From: Methylophilus sp. DW102 | Lineage (GTDB): Bacteria > Pseudomonadota > Gammaproteobacteria > Burkholderiales > Methylophilaceae | NCBI RefSeq assembly: GCF_037076555.1 | Contig: NZ_AP029023.1 | Location: forward strand, 806,001 to 870,000 | DNA: 64,000 nucleotides | Direction: 5' to 3' | In this document: positions 55,823 to 64,000 of the stretch, piece by piece | Layout of the letters: each line of letters opens with the position of its first letter | How positions within the stretch are numbered: the stretch's first letter is position 1 | Program-made: the position numbers and the translations under genes | Notes under the pieces: model-generated | Seen by the model: the letters and a program-made list of their open reading frames with translations, nothing else | Told to the model about the DNA's origin: nothing | Database searches by the model: none

Positions 55823-55837
55823 TATTAATAGTTAATA
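55823..55837. promoter_or_regulatory. Palindrome between SRPBCC and LysR genes
   Basis: TATTAATAGTTAATA, a 6-base inverted repeat with three central bases in the divergent promoter, is a candidate binding site for the LysR-type regulator. Confidence 0.5.
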
Positions 55838-55880
55838 TACTGGCTAAAAGTAATTACATTCATTACATGAGTGAACATAT

Positions 55881-56813
55881 ATGAGTAATTTTGATCCAGT
55901 AAAACTTGGCAGTATCGAACAGTTTTGCAAGGCCGCTGAATTGGGCAACTTTACCAGTGCCGCCGAGCAACTCGGCCTCACCCCAGCTTCAGTGAGTCGG
56001 TCTATAAGCCGATTAGAAAAAAGACTAGGTGTTCAGCTATTTGTCAGAACAACCAGAAACGTAAGATTAACCAATGAGGGGCAGCATTTCTGGCAACAAT
56101 GCCGTCTTGCATTGGATCAGATTGCTGAGGCAGAATTGACTGTTTCGGGACAACAGAAGACTCCAACAGGGCCACTGAGAATCAGCGTTGGTAGCATTTA
56201 TGCGCACCATAGGCTCTTTCCATTATTACCTGCATTTAGAACCCTGTATCCGCATATTCAATTAGAGATTAGTGTTTCCAACAAGGTTGTTGACTTTATT
56301 GCTGAAGGGTGTGACCTGGCCATTCGGGTTGGCGTACTACCTGATTCTCAATTGATTGCTCAAAAAATTGAGAATGCCGCATTAGGTATTTTTGCTTCAC
56401 CGGAATATCTAAGTAAGAATGGCGTTCCCAAGTCTCTGGAAGATTTGCAAAGTCATGACTGCATTCAATTCATCCTCCCCACGACTGGAAGACCCATGCC
56501 ATGGATTTTGAAAGATTTGAATGGTCAGGATATTGAGGTTGTTAACGATAGCCATTTGCGTGTTTATGAAGATGCAAATGCTTGTGTAAGCTGGTCCCTT
56601 GCTGGAGGAGGATTAGTCCAGACTTATCACTTTTTGGCACAGGATGAAGTAAAGAAGGGGCGGCTTATGGAGGTTCTTGAGCAATATTCTGGACGATCCA
56701 GACAATTTTCAATTATCTATCCGGCAAATCGTTATTTATCTTCAAAGGTTAGAGCCTTCTCAAATTTTATAAAAAGTGCTGTTCAACAAGATTATGGGAG
56801 AATAGATATCTGA
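55881..56813 (+). CDS. LysR family transcriptional regulator
   Basis: A 310-residue regulator: winged helix-turn-helix FCKAAELGNFTSAAEQLGLTPASVSRSISRLEKRLGVQLFVR, then a periplasmic-binding-type effector domain (from about residue 90) with GPLRISVGSIYAHHRLFPLLP. Divergent from the SRPBCC gene, its likely target; the effector is unknown. AT-rich codon use, as in the hydrolase nearby. Confidence 0.93.
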   Translation: MSNFDPVKLGSIEQFCKAAELGNFTSAAEQLGLTPASVSRSISRLEKRLGVQLFVRTTRNVRLTNEGQHFWQQCRLALDQIAEAELTVSGQQKTPTGPLRISVGSIYAHHRLFPLLPAFRTLYPHIQLEISVSNKVVDFIAEGCDLAIRVGVLPDSQLIAQKIENAALGIFASPEYLSKNGVPKSLEDLQSHDCIQFILPTTGRPMPWILKDLNGQDIEVVNDSHLRVYEDANACVSWSLAGGGLVQTYHFLAQDEVKKGRLMEVLEQYSGRSRQFSIIYPANRYLSSKVRAFSNFIKSAVQQDYGRIDI

Positions 56814-57169
56814 TGTTTGGCTCAAACACTGATAACAGAAAGGTCATATTTAACTTACATATGAGGAAAAAATCCGACAGATTCTGAATTGGTTTTCCTA
56901 ATTTTATAGTACAAAGAAATCAATGAGTTACAAAACCATTTCCGACTGACTTAATTGTTTGTAATCATTGCCATTGAGTTAAGGTAATTAAGTCTCTCAG
57001 ATGACTGTTTAAGCATGCAAAGTCTGTCGAAGATTTAGTATCAAAAAGTCAGGCTGGCTTGGTATGCTGTTTCAGCGAAAGCTAGAAGGACTTATGCCAG
57101 TGGCAAGCCTGTGACTCTCGGCGTTAGCGGACTTGATCCAGCTATACCGACAGTGTGCTGATATCAATG
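56814..57169. other. AT-rich gap at the right edge of the accessory block
   Basis: About 355 bases with no supported gene, RNA or clear repeat. It marks the change from the AT-rich block to the nitrogen-fixation block with higher GC. Confidence 0.4.
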
Positions 57170-57385
57170 CTAGCCATTTCTATCAGTGGCCGTCAGTAGC
57201 GACTCCGCGTAAAACATAACCACTACAGTGTCGCTATCAAGTGCAGCCGGATTAAACCAGGCGCACACTGGCCGTTGATCAACGTATTCCATTAGGCGTT
57301 TATGTGTCCAGGGCTCGTTCAACAGGTTTTTGGCAATTATCTTGTGTCCTGTAGCCGGGTTTTCATCAAACAGAATCTTGTTCAT
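57170..57385 (-). CDS. Small protein overlapping the end of draG
   Basis: A 71-residue reading starting MNKILFDENPATGHKIIAKN and ending VVVMFYAESLLTATDRNG. Its start lies 20 bases inside the 3' end of draG in another frame, typical of translational coupling. The composition looks like a real soluble protein, with one Cys-Ala-Trp-Phe stretch; no family recognised. It would be the last gene of the draTG operon. Confidence 0.55.
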   Translation of the reverse strand: MNKILFDENPATGHKIIAKNLLNEPWTHKRLMEYVDQRPVCAWFNPAALDSDTVVVMFYAESLLTATDRNG

Positions 57386-58253
57386 TGGGGATTCTTGGCA
57401 AGAGTGCATAGACTTGTTGTTCGATTTCCTGGCGGATGGCCAGCGGCAGGGCCTGCAGCCAACGTTCGGGGATGGCCTGACTGCCATAGCGGGCACCCGC
57501 GAGCATGCCAACAATGGCGCCGGTAGTGTCGGCATCTTCACCCTGGTTGACGGTGCCAATCAGGCAGTCTTCAAAATTGTCAGTGTTGAGAAAAAAATGC
57601 AGCACGGTTTGCATCGTGTCAACAATATAGCCGCTGGCCCGGCCCGGATAGGGGTCGAATTTGAATGCCGGGTACTGTTTGACCAGTGCTGCCGCCAGCA
57701 AGCGGCAGGCCGCACCACCCTGGCCATTGAACAGTGCATGCACCATGCTGCACAGCGTCAGGCAGGCGGCATCGGACAATGGGTGGTGATGAGTAAGGTG
57801 CGCTTGTGCCAGCGTGATTTTTTCAAACTGGTCTGGTAGGTGATAGGTGGCGATGGCAATGGGTGCCATGCGCATGGCCGCACCATTGCCGCCATCAGCT
57901 TCGGAAGGCGGGCCTTGTACGCTGCCTTCCAGCAAATAGCGGCGGATGCCGCGTCGGCAGGTATTGCCCACATCAATCGGCTGGTTTTTCAGCCAGTCAA
58001 CAAACATGCGTGCGGCGGTTTCGGCATGCCAGCCATTGTGGCTTAGCCAGGCGCGGCCCAGACACAGCGACATTTCGGTGTCGTCGGTAATCTGACCGGG
58101 TTTGAGCTTGAGCCAGCCACCGCCTGTCATGTCACGGTGTTCACCGCGGGCGGCGATCTCTCTGGCAGTCATAAACTCCACTGGCGCGCCCAGCGCATCG
58201 CCAACGGCCATGCCCAGATAAGCGCCCAGCGCACGTTGCATGAGGTCAGGCAT
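57366..58253 (-). CDS. draG: ADP-ribosyl-[dinitrogen reductase] hydrolase
   Basis: A 295-residue dimanganese ADP-ribosylhydrolase that removes ADP-ribose from the NifH arginine and restarts nitrogenase. Motifs: ALGAYLGMAVGDALGAPVEF, GQITDDTEMSLCLGRA (metal ligands), GNGAAMRMAPIA and NQGEDADTTGAIVGMLAGARYG (metal ligands). Start is the ATG overlapping the draT stop by 8 bases; a much longer frame through draT is rejected. In other diazotrophs DraG is held at the membrane by AmtB-PII when ammonium is present. Confidence 0.95.
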   Translation of the reverse strand: MPDLMQRALGAYLGMAVGDALGAPVEFMTAREIAARGEHRDMTGGGWLKLKPGQITDDTEMSLCLGRAWLSHNGWHAETAARMFVDWLKNQPIDVGNTCRRGIRRYLLEGSVQGPPSEADGGNGAAMRMAPIAIATYHLPDQFEKITLAQAHLTHHHPLSDAACLTLCSMVHALFNGQGGAACRLLAAALVKQYPAFKFDPYPGRASGYIVDTMQTVLHFFLNTDNFEDCLIGTVNQGEDADTTGAIVGMLAGARYGSQAIPERWLQALPLAIRQEIEQQVYALLPRIPNEQDSV

Positions 58254-59058
58254 AGCGGGCCATGACCTCGTATTCGCCACCCAGCGCGATGACTTCTTCC
58301 TCGCCGCCCAGTGGGCTGTGTTGCAGCAAGCCGGGAAACAGTAACAGTTTGACCAGCGGCACTTCCACTTGCAATATCCAGTCACCAAACTCGTCGGCGC
58401 GCTCGCGGTTGCGGGTAAACGAGACCAGATTGTTAAGACGCAGCCTGCACAGCCCGGCATGCAGCCCCTGTTGCCCCAGGGTCGGTTCTTCGTTGAGGTT
58501 CACGCCGCGCCACAAGGTCAGGGTGGGGTGCGAGGTCGGCAAGCCAAAACGTGCAATCACAAACTGGCAATACTCGTATAACAAATCAAGCTGCATATGG
58601 ATGCTGTAGTTATGAAAGCGGCTGCAAAACTTCTCTTCCAGATAGGTGACCCAGGCCGGGGAGGGGAAATGCCTCAGCGGTGCGCGGTGGAAGCTGGGCG
58701 TGAGGCCAAAACGACTTTCCACCCAGCCCTTGAGCACCGCCCCCTGCGGGCTGTTGGCATCAAAGCCCCAGCCCTCCAGCAATTTGAGGTAGCTGGGTCT
58801 GAAACGGCGCGGGCCTTGTGCTGTGGCTGGTCGCTGCAAATCAAAGGCGATGGCCATATAGTGGGCAAACCTGTCGGCGGCTTCTTCGGCGTTGTGGCTG
58901 GCGTGCAGCAAACGAAACAGCCCGCTGTGGGTCTCGCGTGCTCCGGCAATATGCAGGGGCTGCGGGTGACGGTTAAACGCGACCGAGCCCAGCAATCCGG
59001 CCGGAAGACCGACCAGGTTGGTGCTGTACCAGTCTTGCGGGCTTTCTTCCGCCTGCAT
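58246..59058 (-). CDS. draT: NAD(+)-dinitrogen-reductase ADP-ribosyltransferase
   Basis: A 270-residue enzyme that transfers ADP-ribose from NAD to an Arg of NifH and so switches nitrogenase off upon ammonium or darkness/energy shift. Family blocks: YSTNLVGLPAGLLGSVAFNRHPQPLHIAGARE (in parts), SRFGLTPSFHRAPL, TLWRGVNLNEE with the Arg of ART folds, and a C-terminal LLFPGLLQHSPLGGEEEVIALGGEYEV. Followed by draG with overlap, preceded by an unknown gene at 17 bases. Confidence 0.95.
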   Translation of the reverse strand: MQAEESPQDWYSTNLVGLPAGLLGSVAFNRHPQPLHIAGARETHSGLFRLLHASHNAEEAADRFAHYMAIAFDLQRPATAQGPRRFRPSYLKLLEGWGFDANSPQGAVLKGWVESRFGLTPSFHRAPLRHFPSPAWVTYLEEKFCSRFHNYSIHMQLDLLYEYCQFVIARFGLPTSHPTLTLWRGVNLNEEPTLGQQGLHAGLCRLRLNNLVSFTRNRERADEFGDWILQVEVPLVKLLLFPGLLQHSPLGGEEEVIALGGEYEVMARYA

Positions 59059-59075
59059 GCCAGCGAGATGTAGCC

Positions 59076-59666
59076 TTAAACCGGGCGGTTTTCGTTGGGG
59101 TTGCGTACTGGCCCCATCAGCTTCAAGCCTTCCTCATAGCTGATTTCAGGGAAGTTGGCACTGAAGCTCATCGCTTTGGCAATAACGGCATCCAGCTTGG
59201 CGCCAGTATCCAGTTTTTTTAGGTCATTTTTTTCCAGGCGCAACAGTTCCAGTAGCTCGTTATATACCGTGGCTTCATCAATGGGCAGGATGTAGAAAGT
59301 GCTGCCGTTCATCTTGACCGTGTACTTTTTCAACAGGTCAATATTGTTGCAGAAGACGATATATTTGCCTTCCGGGAGCAGCACGTCTTTGAGTGCATCG
59401 ACGAGTAAATCCAGATAACCAAATGACAACAGGTAGCCGGTAAAAAAAGGCATGCCGTTTTCGCCCTCCTGCGCATAGGCCATGACCTGGTCGCAGGTGA
59501 TTTCTGGCGGGCGTGCTTCATCGGCCAGTTGCGGCGCAAACTTGATGGCGAGTTCGCCACGAAAGCCAAAACGTCCAGGCACTTTGGTGGCGTCTTTAAA
59601 TACCGGATTTTGCAAACGGTTGGCGGCATTGAGTTTGCCGAAAATGGTGCTTTCCATGGTGGTCAT
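59076..59666 (-). CDS. Conserved-looking unknown protein in the draTG operon
   Basis: A 196-residue soluble protein with no signal peptide. Recognisable stretches: LAIKFAPQLADEARPPEITCDQVMAYAQEGENGMPFFTGYLLSFGYLDLL, KYIVFCNNIDLLKKYTVKMNGSTFYILPI and AMSFSANFPEISYEEGLKLMGPV (quoted in parts). No family known to me. AGGAG 9 bases before the ATG; 33 bases after the haemoglobin gene and 17 bases before draT. Its place suggests a part in nitrogenase control, but this is inference. Confidence 0.78.
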   Translation of the reverse strand: MTTMESTIFGKLNAANRLQNPVFKDATKVPGRFGFRGELAIKFAPQLADEARPPEITCDQVMAYAQEGENGMPFFTGYLLSFGYLDLLVDALKDVLLPEGKYIVFCNNIDLLKKYTVKMNGSTFYILPIDEATVYNELLELLRLEKNDLKKLDTGAKLDAVIAKAMSFSANFPEISYEEGLKLMGPVRNPNENRPV

Positions 59667-59699
59667 TGCAAGGTTCTCCTAAATAAATGAGGCCAGGGG

Positions 59700-60152
59700 T
59701 TACGCTGGCTGGTTACGAATAAAGTCTGCCGTTTTAAAAAAAGCCTGATCGAGCTGTGCCCTTAACGTGGCATCTGTCACCACTTCCAGCAGGGCACGCC
59801 GCATGCATAACATCCAGGCATCTCTTTCTGCCTCGCCGATACCAAACATGGCATGTCGCTGGCGCAGGCGGGGGTGGCCGCGTTCACGGCTGTACTCCTT
59901 GGGGCCACCCAGCCATTCGATCAGAAACTGCACCAGCACCGCCTTGGTTTCAGACAGGTCTGCCGCATGCATGGCGCGGATTGCGGCAGCTTCCGGTGCC
60001 GTGTTCATATGCACATAAAAGCGGTCGACCAGACGGCTAATGACCGCTTCTCCACCGATTTGTGCAAAGTGCGGATTGCCTTGAATTTGCGCGACCGGTT
60101 TGTGGCGGCTGGTATCCAGCGCCGGATTAATGGGGGGTAATGGCTGATGCAT
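59700..60152 (-). CDS. Group II truncated haemoglobin
   Basis: A 150-residue 2-on-2 globin: HFAQIGGEAVISRLVDRFYVHM, the B10 Tyr in FYVHM, then GGPKEYSRERGHPRLRQRHAMF with the proximal His and GEAERDAWMLCM with the group II Trp. A 25-residue N-terminal extension precedes the globin. GAGGT lies 6 bases before the ATG used here. Group II globins bind oxygen or detoxify NO; at the head of the draTG operon it could buffer oxygen or NO around nitrogenase. Confidence 0.88.
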   Translation of the reverse strand: MHQPLPPINPALDTSRHKPVAQIQGNPHFAQIGGEAVISRLVDRFYVHMNTAPEAAAIRAMHAADLSETKAVLVQFLIEWLGGPKEYSRERGHPRLRQRHAMFGIGEAERDAWMLCMRRALLEVVTDATLRAQLDQAFFKTADFIRNQPA

Positions 60153-60201
60153 CCTGACCTCTCTGGGAACTGACAGATAGTCCTGATTCAGCAAGTGTTA
60201 T

Positions 60202-60217
60202 ACCAACAGCTATGCCA
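60202..60217 (-). promoter_or_regulatory. Possible sigma-54 promoter of the haemoglobin-draTG operon
   Basis: On the minus strand TGGCATAGCTGTTGGT has the -24 GG and the right spacing but GG in place of the -12 GC. It lies 50 bases upstream of the haemoglobin start and about 135 bases from the NifA site. Weak match. Confidence 0.35.
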
Positions 60218-60349
60218 ATTGATCTGCAGAAGGCAAGGATCAAGCCTGGATGAGGCTTGGCGGCCAGTTGATGCATGAAGCAACGCATTGAAAGGCGGCT
60301 GACCGTATGCAGAAAGGTTTGTTTCATACCGCACGCTGGGCGCCGCTTT

Positions 60350-60365
60350 TGTCGTGTTTGCGACA
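60350..60365 (+). promoter_or_regulatory. NifA upstream activator sequence
   Basis: TGTCGTGTTTGCGACA fits the NifA consensus TGT-N10-ACA exactly and also forms an extended inverted repeat (TGTCG/CGACA). It is 80 bases upstream of the nifH -24 element, a usual distance. Confidence 0.85.
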
Positions 60366-60445
60366 GAAAGTATTTAAGGAAATGTCGTCTGCGTTTTTGT
60401 AAAAATATAAATATAAATCAAACACTTAACTTTTATTTTTTCTGT

Positions 60446-60461
60446 TGGCACGCTACTTGCC
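60446..60461 (+). promoter_or_regulatory. Sigma-54 promoter of nifHDK
   Basis: TGGCACGCTACTTGCC matches the consensus TGGCACG-N4-TTGC at all specified positions. The transcript would have a leader of about 115 bases before nifH. Confidence 0.92.
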
Positions 60462-60550
60462 ATAGACAGGCTACATGGCCGACACCCTCCATCGCCTGAT
60501 AAGAAAAGTGATTAGGTTGCGATTCGGAATCGGAAGATGGCTGCGTATAG

Positions 60551-61462
<912 letters not shown>

Positions 61463-61469
61463 TCAGTCT

Positions 61470-61496
61470 TTGGCAGGGGGCTTTGCCCCTTGCCAA
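61470..61496 (+). terminator. Strong stem-loop after nifH
   Basis: Arms TTGGCAGGGGG... and ...CCCCTTGCCAA form a long stem with a TTT-type loop, 7 bases after the nifH stop. No T run follows. Such structures often protect nifH mRNA and partly reduce read-through into nifD, giving more NifH than NifDK. Confidence 0.75.
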
Positions 61497-61511
61497 CCCC
61501 TCCAGAGACGG

Positions 61512-61561
61512 TTTCAAAAGTTGAGGAGGTTACTTCCGGGCAATTTCAACAATTTTTGAAA
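61512..61561 (+). other. Second stem-loop between nifH and nifD
   Basis: TTTCAAAAGTTG pairs with CAAC and TTTTGAAA (separated by a 3-base bulge AAT), giving a 12-bp stem whose 23-base loop contains AGGAGG, a ribosome-binding-site-like sequence with no start codon after it. Confidence 0.55.
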
Positions 61562-61606
61562 AGTTTCTTTTTATCACTGGTTTTTAGTCGAACATAGGAG
61601 ACAACG

Positions 61607-63064
61607 ATGAGTGCGACTGCTGAAGTAAATGTCAACGGCGCAGAGCTGATTCAGGAGGTGTTAAAAGCCTATCCTGAAAAGTCCGCCAAAAAACGTGCAA
61701 AACATTTGAATGTGTATGAAGAAGGCAAATCCGAGTGTGATGTGAAATCCAACATCAAATCGCTGCCAGGGGTAATGACCATCCGTGGTTGTGCCTACGC
61801 CGGTTCCAAAGGCGTGGTATGGGGCCCGATTAAAGACATGGTGCATATCTCGCATGGCCCGGTCGGTTGCGGCCAGTATTCCTGGGCGTCACGCCGTAAC
61901 TACTACATCGGTACCACCGGTATCGACACCTTCGGCACCATGCAGTTTACCTCCGACTTCCAGGAAAAAGACATCGTGTTTGGCGGTGACAAAAAACTGG
62001 AAAAAATCATTGACGAAATTCAGGTATTGTTCCCCCTCAACAAGGGGATTACCGTGCAGTCCGAGTGCCCGATTGGTCTGATTGGCGACGACATCGAAGC
62101 CGTGTCCAAGAAAAAAGCCAAAGAGTACGAAGGCAAGGTGATTGTGCCTGTACGTTGCGAAGGCTTCCGTGGCGTGTCGCAATCGCTGGGTCACCACATT
62201 GCCAACGACGCCGTGCGCGACTTTGTGTTTGACAAAACCGACCCTGACAAAAACAAATTCGAGTCCAGCCCTTATGACGTGGCCATTATTGGTGACTACA
62301 ACATCGGTGGCGATGCCTGGTCCAGCCGCATCCTGCTCGAAGAAATGGGCCTGCGCGTGATCGCCCAATGGTCCGGTGACGGCTCGATTGCCGAGCTGGA
62401 AAACACGCCCAAGGCCAAGCTCAACATCCTGCACTGCTACCGCTCGATGAACTACATCAGCCGCCACATGGAAGAGAAGTACGGGATTCCATGGGTAGAG
62501 TACAACTTTTTTGGCCCGTCCAAAATCGAAGAATCCCTGCGCAAGATTGCCAGCTTCTTTGATGACAGTATCAAGGAGAAAACAGAGCAGGTCATTGCCA
62601 AATACAAGGCACTGACCGATGCCGTGATTGCCAAGTACAAACCACGCCTGCAAGGCAAAAAAGTCATGCTGTTTGTCGGTGGCCTGCGCCCCCGTCACGT
62701 GATTGGTGCCTATGAGGATTTGGGCATGGAAGTAGTGGGTACCGGCTACGAGTTTGGCCACAACGATGACTATCAGCGTACCACCCACTACGTTAAGGAT
62801 GGCACCCTAATCTATGACGATGTGACCGGCTACGAGTTTGAGAAGTTTGTGGAGGCCGTGCAACCAGATCTGGTCGGTTCCGGCATCAAGGAAAAATACG
62901 TGTTCCAGAAAATGGGCGTGCCTTTCCGTCAAATGCACAGCTGGGATTATTCCGGCCCTTACCACGGCTATGACGGCTTTGCGATTTTTGCCCGTGACAT
63001 GGACATGGCGATTAACAACCCGGTATGGGGCTTGACCAAAGCGCCATGGCAACAAGCGGCTTAA
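61607..63064 (+). CDS. nifD: Nitrogenase molybdenum-iron protein alpha chain
   Basis: A 485-residue MoFe protein subunit that carries the FeMo-cofactor. P-cluster ligands Cys62 (RGCAYAG), Cys88 (GPVGCGQ) and Cys154 (QSECPIG) fall at the same numbers as in Azotobacter; cofactor ligands are Cys277 (NILHCYRS) and His444 ([14 protein letters not shown]); His196 in SLGHHIAND is the proton-relay residue. This is the molybdenum-type enzyme, not VnfD or AnfD. AGGAGA precedes the ATG; nifK follows after 14 bases. Confidence 0.98.
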   Translation: MSATAEVNVNGAELIQEVLKAYPEKSAKKRAKHLNVYEEGKSECDVKSNIKSLPGVMTIRGCAYAGSKGVVWGPIKDMVHISHGPVGCGQYSWASRRNYYIGTTGIDTFGTMQFTSDFQEKDIVFGGDKKLEKIIDEIQVLFPLNKGITVQSECPIGLIGDDIEAVSKKKAKEYEGKVIVPVRCEGFRGVSQSLGHHIANDAVRDFVFDKTDPDKNKFESSPYDVAIIGDYNIGGDAWSSRILLEEMGLRVIAQWSGDGSIAELENTPKAKLNILHCYRSMNYISRHMEEKYGIPWVEYNFFGPSKIEESLRKIASFFDDSIKEKTEQVIAKYKALTDAVIAKYKPRLQGKKVMLFVGGLRPRHVIGAYEDLGMEVVGTGYEFGHNDDYQRTTHYVKDGTLIYDDVTGYEFEKFVEAVQPDLVGSGIKEKYVFQKMGVPFRQMHSWDYSGPYHGYDGFAIFARDMDMAINNPVWGLTKAPWQQAA

Positions 63065-63078
63065 GAGGAGAACTGAAC

Positions 63079-64000
63079 ATGAGCCAGAATGCTGATAAGG
63101 TTTTAGACCATTTTGAACTGTTTCGCGAACCAGAATATACGGAAATGTTCGCCAACAAGAAAAAGAATTTTGAATTTGCCGTGCCTGCCGATGAAGTGAA
63201 AAAGCAGGTCGAATACGCCAAAACGCAAGAGTACAAAGAGAAAAACTTTGCCCGCGAAGCGTTGACCGTGAACCCGGCAAAAGCATGCCAGCCACTCGGG
63301 GCCGTATTTGCTGCGAATGGTTTTGAAGGGACATTGCCCTTTGTGCACGGCTCACAAGGCTGCGTGGCATACTACCGCTCGCACTTCAGCCGTCACTTTA
63401 AAGAGCCGACTTCCTGCGTGTCCTCTTCCATGACGGAAGATGCGGCGGTATTTGGTGGTTTGAACAATATGATTGATGGTTTGGCCAACTCGTATAGTTT
63501 GTACAAACCAAAAATGATTGCGGTTTCTACCACCTGCATGGCCGAGGTGATTGGCGATGACCTGAATGCCTTTATCAAGACCTCACGCGAAAAAGGCTCC
63601 ATCCCGGCTGACTACGATGTGCCGTTTGCCCACACGCCAGCGTTTGTCGGCAGCCATATCACCGGCTACGATAACGCGCTCAAAGGCATCCTCAACTACT
63701 TCTGGGATGGCAAAGCCGGTACCGTGCCTGCGCTGGAGCGCAAGCCTAATGACAGCATCAACTTTATCGGCGGGTTTGACGGCTATGTGGTCGGCAACAA
63801 CCGTGAAGTGAAACGCATGTTCAACGAGTTTGGCATCACCCCAACCATGCTGTGCGATCCGTCCGACGCCTGGGATACGCCGACCGATGGCGAGTTCCGC
63901 ATGTATGATGGCGGCACCACACTGGAAGACACTGCCAACGCCATTCATGCCAAAGGCACCATCGTCATGCAGTCCATCTGCGCCGAAAAAACTGCCGAGT
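63079..64000 (+). CDS. nifK: Nitrogenase molybdenum-iron protein beta chain (3' partial)
   Basis: The first 307 codons are present and the gene runs off the window; a full NifK has about 520 residues. P-cluster ligands Cys70 (PAKACQPLG), Cys95 ([10 protein letters not shown]) and Cys153 ([12 protein letters not shown]) agree with the family numbering. The start [15 protein letters not shown] has AGAGGAG 9 bases upstream. Pairs with NifD to form the catalytic tetramer. Confidence 0.97.
   Translation, partial: MSQNADKVLDHFELFREPEYTEMFANKKKNFEFAVPADEVKKQVEYAKTQEYKEKNFAREALTVNPAKACQPLGAVFAANGFEGTLPFVHGSQGCVAYYRSHFSRHFKEPTSCVSSSMTEDAAVFGGLNNMIDGLANSYSLYKPKMIAVSTTCMAEVIGDDLNAFIKTSREKGSIPADYDVPFAHTPAFVGSHITGYDNALKGILNYFWDGKAGTVPALERKPNDSINFIGGFDGYVVGNNREVKRMFNEFGITPTMLCDPSDAWDTPTDGEFRMYDGGTTLEDTANAIHAKGTIVMQSICAEKTAE

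Noticed and set aside
57007..57140. Short recombinase-like remnant (frame with SAKARRTYASGKPVTLG)
   Set aside because: About 40 codons without start or recognised domain; too short to support a pseudogene.

Overview
The window reads as chromosomal DNA of a nitrogen-fixing methylotrophic betaproteobacterium, most likely of the family Methylophilaceae. Three things point there: two separate genes for the PQQ precursor peptide PqqA and a MoxYX-like two-component pair (the type that controls methanol dehydrogenase), together with YVTN beta-propeller proteins of the kind linked to PQQ metabolism; betaproteobacterial housekeeping genes (bpt-aat, gluQRS, hslO, nrdR-glyA); and nifHDK with draT/draG at the right end. 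Genus and species cannot be fixed from this sequence alone. No tRNA, rRNA, CRISPR array or complete insertion sequence was seen.

Left part (1-12.4 kb): a thioredoxin-like gene and two secreted beta-propeller genes, one preceded by a terminator hairpin directly before its ribosome binding site; a REP-associated transposase (RayT) flanked by inverted REP palindromes; a moxYX-like kinase/regulator pair; umuC; two paralogous UmuD-like proteins with an extra basic N-terminus and a shared operator overlapping predicted leaderless promoters; and two pqqA genes encoding the same peptide, each with its own ribosome binding site and terminator.

Middle (12.4-37 kb): mostly core metabolism and housekeeping. 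This includes pgm, an M48/TPR lipoprotein, a manB/algC-type mutase with iscX, an AsmA protein, glyA, nrdR, ribD, tatD, mtnA next to a FucA-like aldolase (a likely DHAP shunt), the aat-bpt N-degron transferases followed by a possible ADP-ribosyltransferase-fold protein, a Cache/PAS/GGDEF/EAL protein, ygiQ and DUF2235 and TraB/GumN proteins.

37-45 kb is an envelope-stress-like neighbourhood: DUF883 and YqjE membrane proteins, two response regulators, a divergent CHASE3-type histidine kinase, BON and EF-hand proteins, a lipocalin and two glycine-zipper proteins. 45-52 kb holds RNA-modification genes (pseudouridine synthase, TrmH-type methyltransferase, gluQRS), hslO and a Fur-box-preceded TonB receptor.

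Right part (52-64 kb): nitrogen assimilation and fixation. An ammonium transporter has an NtrC-like site and a sigma-54 promoter. After an AT-rich accessory block (tannase-like hydrolase, SRPBCC protein, LysR regulator) comes a leftward operon of truncated haemoglobin, an unknown protein, draT, draG and a small protein. It is divergent from rightward nifH-nifD-nifK, which has a NifA site and a near-consensus sigma-54 promoter; nifK runs off the end. Together these genes supply nitrogenase, switch it off reversibly by ADP-ribosylation when ammonium or energy changes, and possibly manage oxygen or NO around it.
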